From Rhodospirillaceae bacterium (GTDB lineage: Bacteria; Pseudomonadota; Alphaproteobacteria; MPNO01; UBA2964): a stretch of 64,000 nt of DNA. Position 1 is the first letter of the stretch. The number at the start of each line of letters is the position of its first letter. Where the stretch lies: positions 1 to 64,000 of the forward strand of contig PBIN01000009.1 of NCBI GenBank assembly GCA_002720855.1, in the 5' to 3' direction. Shown one piece after another: positions 19,664 through 27,921 of the stretch. The notes beneath the pieces are model-generated. The model had not been told where the DNA came from. It saw only the letters and a program-made list of their open reading frames with translations, and did not search any database. A program made the position numbers and the translations under genes.

Positions 19664-21058
19664 ATGCGAAAACTTTTAATCTTGTCGATAGCGTTGGTTT
19701 GGTCTGTTTCTACGCCAATGGCCAAAGAGTTTAGGGTGTCCTCTGCAAGTGAAATTTCGAGCGCCATGGAGAACGCTTCGCCAGGAGATGTCTTGATACT
19801 GGCAAATGGTGTCTGGAAAAATCAGGAAATCATTATAAGCGGTGAAGGCTCGGCCGATACGCCCATAGTCATTCGCGCAGAGACACCGGGAAAAGTAACA
19901 TTTTCTGGTGAGACCACGCTTTGGGCAAAAGGCAAACACATCGTAGTTGACGGTATTGTCTTTAAGGACGGCGGGCTGAGTAGCGGCGCAGTTGATTATC
20001 TAAAAGAAACAGTCGACGGCCCGCCAAGCGTTGTGACGATTGGGCCGGGTTCTCATATTCGACTGACCAATTGCGCGATCGAAAACTACAACCCCGGAGA
20101 CGAGTATACCGAGTACAGGTGGGTCCGGCTCGAGGGGTCGCACCACGAAGTTGATCATTGTTCCTTTTCGGGCAAGACCAATCGAAAACCGATTTTAAAC
20201 CTGCATCGGCCTGAGCTCAAACCGCACCGACACCACATTCATCACAATCACTTTTCGGATCGCCCCAAAGCGAAGGGGAATGGTTACGAAACAATCCAGC
20301 TCGGTACCGGCGGTGACGCAGAACGCGCCGCATTTGTTTCTGTTGAAAACAATTTGTTTGAGGGCTGTAACGGCGAGATCGAAATCATATCAAACAAAAC
20401 GAGCAACAACGTTTTTCGCGGCAATGTATTTAAGGGAAATCGTGGGATGCTCACATTGCGCAATGGCCATAATAATTTGGTCGAAGGAAATGTGTTCTTG
20501 GGAGACGGGGTCAAGAAAAGTGGTGGCGTTCGTATTACCGGAAAACAAAATAAAATTGTTGGCAACTATTTCGCTGGTCTGCTTGGCTCAGGTGCGAGGT
20601 CTGCGCTTACCGTTATGACGGGGACAAAAAACACCGACGGCAAGGGTGGGTATAATCAGGTCAATGGGAATCTGATTGCGTCCAATATACTACTTAACAA
20701 TAAGGGTGGGATTTACGTCGGCTATATTAGCAAGCGATGGAGAGATCATGATCACTTCCATCCCATCAGCACCCGTATCGAAAACAACGTGGTTCTCGGC
20801 GCAGGCAAGAAGCAACTTATCCTAAAAAAAAAGATCGCAGGAATTCACTGGAAAGGAAATTCGATTTCCGCAAGCCTTCCTGAAAAGGCCGCTGGAATTG
20901 ACGGGATTGAAAAAACCAGCGTTGAGCTGATGCAAGGTCCCGCGGGATTGATGGTTCCGAAACGCTTGGAAAAACAATTAGCGCAAAAGCTCAACAAGCT
21001 ATCAAAAAGTTTTGTTGGCGCTTCCTGGCGGCGGGTACCCCTGCTCGCAAACAAGTAG
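19664..21058 (+). CDS. PL6-family polysaccharide lyase (alginate lyase-like), secreted
   Basis: This 464-residue protein has a signal peptide (MRKLLILSIALVWSVSTPMA, cleavage near residue 20) and a right-handed parallel beta-helix. It matches polysaccharide lyase family 6, which cleaves alginate or dermatan/chondroitin by beta-elimination. Candidate catalytic residues are K245 in IISNKTSNN and R266 in LTLRNGHNN, at the same spacing as Lys250 and Arg271 of chondroitinase B. Calcium-coordinating acidic residues are present in NGEIEIISN. The start at ATG 19664 gives the signal peptide; a longer frame to 19586 overlaps the previous gene. No SusCD-like transporter or other alginate genes are adjacent. 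Confidence 0.85.
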   Translation: MRKLLILSIALVWSVSTPMAKEFRVSSASEISSAMENASPGDVLILANGVWKNQEIIISGEGSADTPIVIRAETPGKVTFSGETTLWAKGKHIVVDGIVFKDGGLSSGAVDYLKETVDGPPSVVTIGPGSHIRLTNCAIENYNPGDEYTEYRWVRLEGSHHEVDHCSFSGKTNRKPILNLHRPELKPHRHHIHHNHFSDRPKAKGNGYETIQLGTGGDAERAAFVSVENNLFEGCNGEIEIISNKTSNNVFRGNVFKGNRGMLTLRNGHNNLVEGNVFLGDGVKKSGGVRITGKQNKIVGNYFAGLLGSGARSALTVMTGTKNTDGKGGYNQVNGNLIASNILLNNKGGIYVGYISKRWRDHDHFHPISTRIENNVVLGAGKKQLILKKKIAGIHWKGNSISASLPEKAAGIDGIEKTSVELMQGPAGLMVPKRLEKQLAQKLNKLSKSFVGASWRRVPLLANK

Positions 21059-21086
21059 GGTCAGCAACCAGAAGTAACTCAACGAA

Positions 21087-21863
21087 TTACTTGGCTGATT
21101 TGCCGCCATCCGCCATGAGAATGGTACCCGTGATGAATGAGGCTTCGTCAGAGGCAAGCCACAGGATCGGATAGGCAATTTCCTCGACCTCCGCCCAGCG
21201 CTTCATGAGTGTCGCGTCGGCTTGAATTGCATCGATATCAGCCTGATCCATACCATCCGCTGCAAAACGAGCTTTATGAAAAGGCGTAAGTGTGCCGCCC
21301 GGGCAAACGCAATTAACGCGGACACCATGTTCGGCCTCTTCATGAGCCAAAGTGCGGGTCATCGAGTTGATTGCGGCTTTAGTGGCATCGTATTGCCCCA
21401 TATTTTTGCGCCCGATCACGCCATAAACGGATGAGACATTTACGATGGCGCCCTTATCCGACTCTCGCAAAAAAGGCATGGCGGCTTTTGCACAGTTGGC
21501 GGTGCCCAATAGATTAACGGAGATAATGTCTTGCCAGGACTCTGGCGTTGCTTCTGTCAGGTGAGTGAACTTCCGTATTCCGGCGTTATTGACGAGCACG
21601 TCGAGACCACCCATACGATCTGCCGCTTCCTGCATCGCCTTCGTCGCGTCATCTTCCAGTACGATGCTGGCTGCGATTGTTGTCACGTTGGCATTTGGAC
21701 TGTCGCTGATGATGTTGGTAGCCGCTTCTGCGAGGGCGTCTTCATCCAAGTCCAACAGGACGACCTCGGCACCTTCATCACAAAACAGTTTACCCGCAGC
21801 GCTGCCAATTCCGCCGCCACCACCGGTGATTACGCATTTTTTACCAGCAAGGCGGGTTGTCAT
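21087..21863 (-). CDS. SDR-family oxidoreductase
   Basis: This classical short-chain dehydrogenase of 258 residues has an NAD(P)-binding TGGGGGIG motif at residues 13-20, LVNNAG at about 90, catalytic Ser in NVSSVYG, and YDATK with Tyr and Lys at about 156-160. The acidic residue in VVLLDLDED suggests an NAD preference. ATG 21863 has an AGGGAA ribosome-binding site. It starts 8 bp after the Rieske oxygenase gene, so the pair is one operon. The SDR probably oxidises or reduces an intermediate of the oxygenase pathway, perhaps a cis-diol or alcohol (inferred). Confidence 0.9.
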   Translation of the reverse strand: MTTRLAGKKCVITGGGGGIGSAAGKLFCDEGAEVVLLDLDEDALAEAATNIISDSPNANVTTIAASIVLEDDATKAMQEAADRMGGLDVLVNNAGIRKFTHLTEATPESWQDIISVNLLGTANCAKAAMPFLRESDKGAIVNVSSVYGVIGRKNMGQYDATKAAINSMTRTLAHEEAEHGVRVNCVCPGGTLTPFHKARFAADGMDQADIDAIQADATLMKRWAEVEEIAYPILWLASDEASFITGTILMADGGKSAK

Positions 21864-21871
21864 ATTATTCC

Positions 21872-23101
21872 CTATTGAATTTTTTCCAGGTCGTGCGCGG
21901 CAATGACTTCATTGCCCGACGGCACCACAACGATCTGATCAGCGGGGTCTCGAATGGTGCCTGGCGGATCTTCGCCACGTTCCATCGCATTAATGGCCTC
22001 GTTCAGGATCCGTCTAAACATAACAACACCCCGGTCAGAGGATGCCAAATGCTCGAGCGCGTGCCGGGCAATGGGTCGCTGACTGACCTGTGCTTCCCAG
22101 TCATCAGGGACGCGCTGGGTTTCTTCATAGTCGCGGATGATCTCGCCATCGGGCGGCTGAAAAATACGTTTTCCGGGGTCGATGCGTTCGATGTGATAGC
22201 CAATGGTGCGTTCGTTATCGACCGGCGTCCACCAGCCCACCATGCGCGCCCGCTCTGTTTCCTTTTCGGGATCGGTGCCGGCGACTTCGGGTGGCGGGAT
22301 ACATTTGCCTGTCGGCACAAAAATTGTGGACGTACGAATGAGCCGGTTGCCACTCTCGGTATCTGTGGTCCGGATATAAGAGACATGCCGGTCTGAGCGA
22401 ACGAAGTCGAACTTCGGTTTAATACCCATGACATCCGCAAAATCGAACAGGCTTTCGTTCATGCCGTGCAAAGCGAAGATGTGAACCGGATCGGCCGCAT
22501 TTTCATGAAGTTGAAGCCAGTTGCACGCTGCGACGGCACCGCGGCTGTAATTGCGGTAAGCAAGATACTCAGCGTCATCGTCTTCAAGAATGTCGTATCG
22601 CGGTAGTAGCGGTTTTTTGTCCAATGGCCCCATATATATAAAGACCAGGCCCCGATATTCCTCAGCCGGGTACCATGGTTGGCGAACCTCGTCTTTGTAG
22701 TCACTGGCGTCAGGTTCGCCGGGCTGATCCAGACATTTGCCCTCTTCATTATACAGCCAGCCATGATAGCAGCAGCGAAGGCCATTCTCCTCGATCCTGC
22801 CATATTCCAAGGAAGTGCCCCGGTGACAGCAATGAGCACCTAGCACGCCAACTTTTCCGGATTTGTCCCTATAGGCAACAAGTTCCTCATTAAGAATTTT
22901 GAGATACTTGGGCAGATCGGACAGCTCCGACGACATGCAGATCGGGTGCCAGTAACGCCGCAGGAGTTCGCCCATCGGCGTTCCTGCCTCAACATGGGTC
23001 AATCTCACGTTTTCTTCGGGTACAATAGCGTTTCGCCCGTATCCCGAACCTTCGGAAACGGTAAGTGTCAGGCTCTCCCGATCCAAAACGTCGTTCTTCA
23101 T
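21872..23101 (-). CDS. Rieske non-haem iron oxygenase, phthalate dioxygenase-like
   Basis: This is a 409-residue terminal oxygenase. The N-terminal Rieske domain has C91 and H93 (CCHRG) and C110 and H113 (CCYHGW). The catalytic domain has D204, H207 and H212 in the stretch NWLQLHENAADPVHIF, the bridging Asp and iron-binding histidines of the family. The opening TPMGELLRRYWHPICMSSEL is characteristic of phthalate 4,5-dioxygenase-type enzymes. It needs a reductase that is not in the window. The 8-bp gap to an SDR gene downstream marks an operon. Substrate unknown; likely an aromatic carboxylate or related ring. Confidence 0.92.
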   Translation of the reverse strand: MKNDVLDRESLTLTVSEGSGYGRNAIVPEENVRLTHVEAGTPMGELLRRYWHPICMSSELSDLPKYLKILNEELVAYRDKSGKVGVLGAHCCHRGTSLEYGRIEENGLRCCYHGWLYNEEGKCLDQPGEPDASDYKDEVRQPWYPAEEYRGLVFIYMGPLDKKPLLPRYDILEDDDAEYLAYRNYSRGAVAACNWLQLHENAADPVHIFALHGMNESLFDFADVMGIKPKFDFVRSDRHVSYIRTTDTESGNRLIRTSTIFVPTGKCIPPPEVAGTDPEKETERARMVGWWTPVDNERTIGYHIERIDPGKRIFQPPDGEIIRDYEETQRVPDDWEAQVSQRPIARHALEHLASSDRGVVMFRRILNEAINAMERGEDPPGTIRDPADQIVVVPSGNEVIAAHDLEKIQ

Positions 23102-23251
23102 TGTGAAGCCATTCCAATTGGAAATTTGGTCTAGAGCCTAGGGATCAGCTCCCCTTATTGTCAAGGTGGCGACCCTTGCAATTGAGCCCCAAGCGCGACA
23201 CTGTCAGCTTTGTTGGGTACTTTTCGTACTCTAGAAACTTTGGAGAAATTT

Positions 23252-24376
23252 ATGGCGGCGAAGCTGTTCGAACCCATTGAGTTGCGGGGTCTCAAGCTGC
23301 CAAACCGTATCGTTGTAGCACCAATGACACAGTTCTCCGCCGAGGAAGGCGTCGGTGGAGACTGGCATTTGATGCATTTGGGTCAATATGCAGTTTCGGG
23401 TGCGGCACTTAGCCTGACGGAATCCTGCTATGTGGCACCGAATGCCCGTAATGCCCGGAGTTGTCTGTCTCTTTATTCAGACGAACAGGAAACCGCCATC
23501 GGACGCATCGCGCAGTTTTTCGATTCCCATAGCGATGGTTTTTTTGGCGTTCAGCTGTGTCATGCGGGCCGCAAGGCTTCCGCCCGGGAACCGTTTAAGG
23601 GTGGTGGTCCTCTGCCGATATCGGAGGGAGGTTACGAGGCGTCAGCACCCTCGGCTGTGCCGCTCAACGAGGAATGGCCTGCACCAAAGCCCCTGTCTGC
23701 AGAGGCCGTGTCGGATGTCATCCAGCTTTTTGTCGATTCCGCGCGCCGAGCAGAGCGCGCTGGTGCCAAAGTCATCGAGCTTCATGGTGCGCATGGCTAC
23801 CTGATCCATCAATTTTTGTCGCCCCTGACCAACCGCCGAAACGATGAATATGGTGGGAGTTCGCGCAATCGCATGCGCTTCGCAGTTGATGTTTTTGACG
23901 CCGTACGAGCGGTATGGCCGGATGAATTGCCAATCGGCATTCGGGTGTCCGCGACAGATTGGGTGGAAGGCGGTTGGTCAGTAGAGGAAACGGTTGAACT
24001 TGGCCGTATCCTTGATCAGCGGGGCTGCGATTACATTCATGTCTCGAGCGGGGGGTTAAGCCCGGCGCAAAAGATTACCGTCGGGCCGGGTTATCAGGTT
24101 GGTTTTGCTGAAAGCGTAAAATCAGCCGTGAAAATGCCGGTTATTGCGGTCGGTCAGATCAATGACGCTGAATTTGCCGAAACCATATTGCAGGATCAGA
24201 AGGCCGATATGATCGCGCTGGCGAGACCGGTTATCTATGACCCCAAATGGGTTTGGCATGCGGCGCATCAGTTGGGAGCGCCAATTGCCTATCCTCGACA
24301 ATATGAGCGCGGACACCCCGATCGGTGGGGCGCAAGTGGCATTAATGCGCCTGGGAATCTTATTCCTGAAAAATAA
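23252..24376 (+). CDS. NADH:flavin oxidoreductase, Old Yellow Enzyme family
   Basis: This FMN-dependent TIM-barrel ene-reductase has 374 residues from ATG 23252, preceded by GGAG. Recognisable parts are LFEPIELRGLKLPNRIVVAPM at the start, VQLCHAGRKAS, IELHGAHGYLIHQFLSPLTNRR with the substrate-binding histidines, and DYIHVSSGG, followed by FMN-phosphate contacts near VIAVGQI and MIALARPV. It resembles the YqjM/xenobiotic-reductase branch. Such enzymes reduce activated C=C bonds. It is divergent from the Rieske oxygenase at 23101 across 150 bp, so it may act in the same pathway. Confidence 0.94.
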   Translation: MAAKLFEPIELRGLKLPNRIVVAPMTQFSAEEGVGGDWHLMHLGQYAVSGAALSLTESCYVAPNARNARSCLSLYSDEQETAIGRIAQFFDSHSDGFFGVQLCHAGRKASAREPFKGGGPLPISEGGYEASAPSAVPLNEEWPAPKPLSAEAVSDVIQLFVDSARRAERAGAKVIELHGAHGYLIHQFLSPLTNRRNDEYGGSSRNRMRFAVDVFDAVRAVWPDELPIGIRVSATDWVEGGWSVEETVELGRILDQRGCDYIHVSSGGLSPAQKITVGPGYQVGFAESVKSAVKMPVIAVGQINDAEFAETILQDQKADMIALARPVIYDPKWVWHAAHQLGAPIAYPRQYERGHPDRWGASGINAPGNLIPEK

Positions 24377-24382
24377 ATGTTT

Positions 24383-25237
24383 TTAAGACGTTAACCCGTC
24401 CAGAAACTTCAAAACCCGCTGAGGTGCGTTCTCTTCTGTCTGTTCGTCGACAGCTATATCCCAGTATTCTGAGCCGTTAATGCATTCCTGCAAATAACGT
24501 GCAGCGGATGTTGCATGAAAACTGTCATTTCCGGGAACGATCAGAGTTGGAATATCAAGATTCATAAGGTCTTCGGGCTCTGCGCCTGGTGCAGTATCGC
24601 GATCAAACAGCCCGCGATACATCGCGGTAACAGTCAGGAGATATTGTGCCTTGTCTAATTCAGCGTAAGTCTTTGCAAAATCATCCGAATTTCTGATCGG
24701 TTGACCCCAGGGACCGCCGCGTGGATCTCCGGAAAAGTTTTTGTCATGACTTTTGACGAGGTCGACCACCGCCTGCAGCCCGTTTTCATCGACAAACGCA
24801 ACATGCCGGGCAAAACGCTGATGGCTGCTGATGCGATAATTAGCGCCGCCAACCGGCCAATAATGGATCATCGATAACGTGCGTTGGGGAATAGCGACGC
24901 CGAATGCGGAAACTGGCGAACAACCCATGCAACCACCCATAATATGGGCTTTTTCAATTTCGAGCGCATCTAAAAGGCCGGCACCTTGCCGGACAAAATG
25001 GTCCCAGGTGATTCGCTCGACACGACCGCCTGATTGCCCGTTTTCCCGCCTGTCGAACACGATACATTTGTAATGTTTCGGCAGATGATCGAGGAGTTTG
25101 ATGCGCTTATACACGCCCAGATCCGTCCACTGTTCGACGCGGGCATCAAATCCGCCCGGCGAATACATTAAAATAGGTGGGCCATCACCCATCACCTCAT
25201 ACCGGGTGTCGATTCCATCAGCTTCAATAAAAGGCAT
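24383..25237 (-). CDS. Alpha/beta hydrolase with cysteine nucleophile
   Basis: This 284-residue alpha/beta-hydrolase has an oxyanion region MYSPGGFDAR, the strand FDRRENGQSGG, and the nucleophile elbow IMGGCMGCS with Cys103 where serine is usual. A later PGNDSFHATS provides a plausible Asp and a nearby His. No signal peptide is present, so it is cytoplasmic. Dienelactone hydrolases also use Cys, but the overall sequence is more like meta-cleavage-product or ester hydrolases. It lies tail-to-tail with the OYE gene with 6 bp between the stops, and is divergent from a Rieske oxygenase gene. Confidence 0.85.
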   Translation of the reverse strand: MPFIEADGIDTRYEVMGDGPPILMYSPGGFDARVEQWTDLGVYKRIKLLDHLPKHYKCIVFDRRENGQSGGRVERITWDHFVRQGAGLLDALEIEKAHIMGGCMGCSPVSAFGVAIPQRTLSMIHYWPVGGANYRISSHQRFARHVAFVDENGLQAVVDLVKSHDKNFSGDPRGGPWGQPIRNSDDFAKTYAELDKAQYLLTVTAMYRGLFDRDTAPGAEPEDLMNLDIPTLIVPGNDSFHATSAARYLQECINGSEYWDIAVDEQTEENAPQRVLKFLDGLTS

Positions 25238-25362
25238 TTTTCGGTCTTTCGAATGTCCTTTAGGCTGTATAACACAGGGTTTCCGCCGGTTCTATCGTGG
25301 TTTGCCAATGACGTGTCATTGAATTGACGTTAAAGCGCACATCCTTTACTTTCCGCGCCATC

Positions 25363-25377
25363 TAACACATTGTGTTA
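25363..25377. promoter_or_regulatory. 15-bp perfect palindrome, candidate operator
   Basis: TAACACA-T-TGTGTTA forms a perfect 7-1-7 dyad in the 226-bp divergent region between the hydrolase gene (start 25237) and the Rieske oxygenase gene (start 25464). Position and symmetry suggest a dimeric repressor site controlling one or both genes. No regulator gene is adjacent. The rest of this gap holds nothing recognised. Confidence 0.55.
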
Positions 25378-25463
25378 TTATGAAGTAAGTGTATCGCCAT
25401 AAGTTCCTGCGCGGGTCCAACGGGGCGGAACTAGCGGCGTTATTTGAGTACAAGGAGACCGCA

Positions 25464-26750
25464 ATGCTTCGTAAGGAAGTGAATGAACTTCTGACGCAGA
25501 CCGATAGGGGCACGCCGATGGGCGAGCTTTTTCGTCAATATTGGCTGCCGGCGTTGCTTGCCTCGGAACTTCCTGAAAATGATTGTCCGCCGGTTCGCGT
25601 AAAGCTCCTTGGAGAGCCGATGATTGCGTTCCGCGATACCGACGGAAACTATGGATTAATTGAAGAATTCTGCGCCCATAGGCGCGTGTCGCTATGGTTC
25701 GGCCGGGTTGAAGAGCATGGTATTCGCTGCCCCTACCATGGCTGGAAATACAATCATACCGGCCAGTGCATCGAGGTCCCTTCGGAACCCGAGGAAAGCG
25801 GTTATTGCCAGTCAATCAAGTTGCAGGGATATCCGCTGATTAAGGTTGGGGACATCCTCTGGACCCATATGGGGGACCCGGAAAACCGGCCGCCCGAGCC
25901 CGAATGGGAGTTTTGCACGGTTATGCCCGAGCAGACCTTTACCTCAAAACGGCTGCAATACTCCAATTGGCTTCAGGCCATGGAGGGCGGCATTGATTCC
26001 AGCCATGTATCGTTTTTGCACGGCAAAGGGTTGACCACCGACCCGCTGTTCAAGGGTTCCAAGGGGAACGAGTATAATCTTAATGATTTCAAGCCGATAT
26101 TCGAGGTTGAGCCGTCAGAAGGCGGGCTTTTTATCGGCGCGCGCCGCAATGCCGAGGAAGGCCGGTATTACTGGCGCATTACCCAGTTTGTCGTGCCGAC
26201 CTTTACGATGATACCGCCGCGCGGGGATCACCCGCAGCACGGCCATTTCTGGGTGCCCATCGATGATGAAAACTGTTGGGCGTGGAGTTACGACTACCAC
26301 CCGACGCGGGCTTTGAGTGACCGGGAACGTCAGAATCTTGTGGATGGCCACGGTATTCATAATGAATATGTTCCCGGCACGTTCATTCCGTTGCAAAACC
26401 GCGACAACGACTATCTGATGGACCGGGAAGCCCAGAAAAAGGGCATTTACTACTCCGGCATCAAGGGAATCGCGATGCAGGACGCCAGCTTGCAGGAATC
26501 GATGGGGCCAATCTGTGATCGTACCCGTGAAAATCTGGTTTCGACCGACAACGGCATCATTATGGCCCGGAATTTGTTGCGGAGAGCCGCGACAGACCTG
26601 GAAAAGAAGGGCAAAACGCCACCTGGCGTTGACCCGGAACACCACCATGTGCGCTCAGTTGCCGCTGTTCTTGAGCCTGAAGAGAAATACGCGGTTGCTC
26701 TAGCCGATGCCTTGCGCTCGGCCCCTGGTAAAGAGCGTATGTCCGTTTAA
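25464..26750 (+). CDS. Rieske non-haem iron oxygenase, phthalate 4,5-dioxygenase-like
   Basis: This 428-residue terminal oxygenase starts at ATG 25464 with an excellent AAGGAGA ribosome-binding site; a GTG 25 codons upstream is less likely. Rieske ligands are C70 and H72 (CAHRR) and C89 and H92 (CPYHGWKY). The catalytic iron site is D178, H181 and H186 in GGIDSSHVSFLHG. Sequence features such as FRQYWLPALLASELPE match the phthalate 4,5-dioxygenase group, which hydroxylates or O-demethylates aromatic carboxylates. No cognate reductase follows. A 15-bp palindrome upstream may control it. Confidence 0.93.
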   Translation: MLRKEVNELLTQTDRGTPMGELFRQYWLPALLASELPENDCPPVRVKLLGEPMIAFRDTDGNYGLIEEFCAHRRVSLWFGRVEEHGIRCPYHGWKYNHTGQCIEVPSEPEESGYCQSIKLQGYPLIKVGDILWTHMGDPENRPPEPEWEFCTVMPEQTFTSKRLQYSNWLQAMEGGIDSSHVSFLHGKGLTTDPLFKGSKGNEYNLNDFKPIFEVEPSEGGLFIGARRNAEEGRYYWRITQFVVPTFTMIPPRGDHPQHGHFWVPIDDENCWAWSYDYHPTRALSDRERQNLVDGHGIHNEYVPGTFIPLQNRDNDYLMDREAQKKGIYYSGIKGIAMQDASLQESMGPICDRTRENLVSTDNGIIMARNLLRRAATDLEKKGKTPPGVDPEHHHVRSVAAVLEPEEKYAVALADALRSAPGKERMSV

Positions 26751-26978
26751 ACACAACACCTTAGTAATTATCGGGGCATCGGCGGGTACCAGCCGGTGCC
26801 CATTTCGATTCCGTTTGTGACGGGCAATGAAAGCCACAGATTCGTTGGCTCTGGACACCAATTGTCGTAGTTAGTTGTTTGGGCCGTGGGGGAGAACGTC
26901 CCGAGTCACAAATTAGTCCTTTGGATGTCGGAATATTTTACAATAAGGGGGCTTTCCCGAATTTGGTAAATGCATAAC

Positions 26979-26995
26979 TTGTTGAAAAACAACAA
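26979..26995. repeat. Inverted repeat upstream of the sigma-54 promoter
   Basis: TTGTTG-AAAAA-CAACAA is a perfect 6-bp inverted repeat with a 5-base spacer, 10 bp upstream of the -24 element at 27006. It could be an activator site, although sigma-54 enhancers usually sit 80-150 bp upstream. The rest of the 311-bp region 26751-27061 has no gene. Confidence 0.3.
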
Positions 26996-27005
26996 AACTA
27001 GGTAG

Positions 27006-27022
27006 TTGGCACAGGTTTTGCA
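27006..27022 (+). promoter_or_regulatory. Sigma-54 (-24/-12) promoter
   Basis: TTGGCACAGGTTTTGCA matches the sigma-54 consensus YTGGCACGRNNNTTGCW at every defined position except one (A for G after GGCAC). The GG-to-GC spacing is correct. It lies 39 bp upstream of the secreted-protein start at 27062. Transcription would need RpoN and an enhancer-binding protein, neither in the window. PEP-CTERM protein genes are known to be under sigma-54 control in exosortase-bearing bacteria, which fits the downstream gene. Confidence 0.75.
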
Positions 27023-27041
27023 TGGTGATGGGGGAGTTCAC

Positions 27042-27062
27042 ATGACTTTAGGATTAAAGTGA
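27042..27062 (+). CDS. Possible 6-codon leader peptide (MTLGLK)
   Basis: ATG 27042 follows GGGGGAG at good spacing and encodes six residues before a TGA that overlaps the next ATG as TGATG. It could couple translation to the secreted-protein gene. It is very short and may be coincidence. Confidence 0.25.
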   Translation: MTLGLK

Positions 27063-27679
27063 TGAAAAATAAATTTTTAGGTGCAGTTGCAGCAGTAGCG
27101 CTGTTGGCGAGCGGGAACGCAAATGCGCTGATCATTGATGATTTCAGTGTGACGCAGAACGTATCGCCCACGACTGCGGGTGTATTAGAGACGAGCACGG
27201 TTACGGGTGCCGGTACCAGTATTATCGGTACCTAACGGACTGTTACGATCTTTAATTTAACTGGTACGGATACGGACGTCGATATCAATGTACCAACAGC
27301 TGGTCAACTGGAGCTTTCTCACGGCACGAATAACGCTACCACGACACTCATTTATGATGGCGTTGGAACCGGCGGTTTTGCGTCGACTGATTTTACTGCT
27401 GGCGGTGATGATACAATTCAATTCCTCGTCACCCAGGCCGATGCTTTCATGGTCGGTATTCAGGTTGAGGTGTTTTCTGGCGTTGCAAACTCATCGATAA
27501 TAAATAGCGCAGGACTCGGTGCACCAGGAACGCTGGATTTGCTGTATTCCTCATTTGTGGCGAATACCGGTAGCGGCGCTGACTTTACGGCTATCACCGG
27601 CGTTGAAATAACCTTTACGACGACGATCGGAATTGAAGATGCGGCATTTATGGGCGGCGAAATAGAGAGTGTCGCCTAG
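27062..27679 (+). pseudogene. Secreted PEP-CTERM-like protein gene with an in-frame stop
   Basis: From ATG 27062 the frame encodes a clear signal peptide (MKNKFLGAVAAVALLASGNANA) and IIDDFSVTQNV, then hits TAA at 27233-27235. Past this codon the same frame stays open for about 148 more codons (RTVTIFNLTGTDTDVDINV and on to GGEIESVA) and reads as a coherent extracellular beta-rich protein. Together they would give about 205 residues. The first part resembles the start of PEP-CTERM-type secreted proteins, where a residue such as Glu often precedes Arg at the stop position, so a single GAA-to-TAA change is plausible. The usual C-terminal PEP-CTERM anchor is not visible. It may be a recent pseudogene or a sequence error. 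Confidence 0.6.
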
Positions 27680-27723
27680 GAATTAAGGTTCAACAAAACG
27701 GTGTCACGTTCTTGATCGAAATG

Positions 27724-27740
27724 CGTCGATACCATCGACG
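27724..27740. repeat. 7-bp inverted repeat (hairpin) after the secreted-protein gene
   Basis: CGTCGAT-ACC-ATCGACG can form a tight hairpin 45 bp after the pseudogene stop. No T-run follows on either strand, so it is not a clear intrinsic terminator. The surrounding 242-bp gap 27680-27921 contains nothing else recognised. Confidence 0.35.
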
Positions 27741-27921
27741 GACACATGTCGCAGAGCCTGTCTCGAGGGGCAAAAGTTCGTTGGCTTGATGCCGCAATCA
27801 ACGATATTTGTTCAGTTTCCCCCTAGTCTTGGGCCCAGTCTAACACTACCTTTCTGCATTCATTTGTTTGAACCAGCGTTAGCGTTCATTTGGATCACTA
27901 TTCTGGAGTGAAAAGAGCGCA

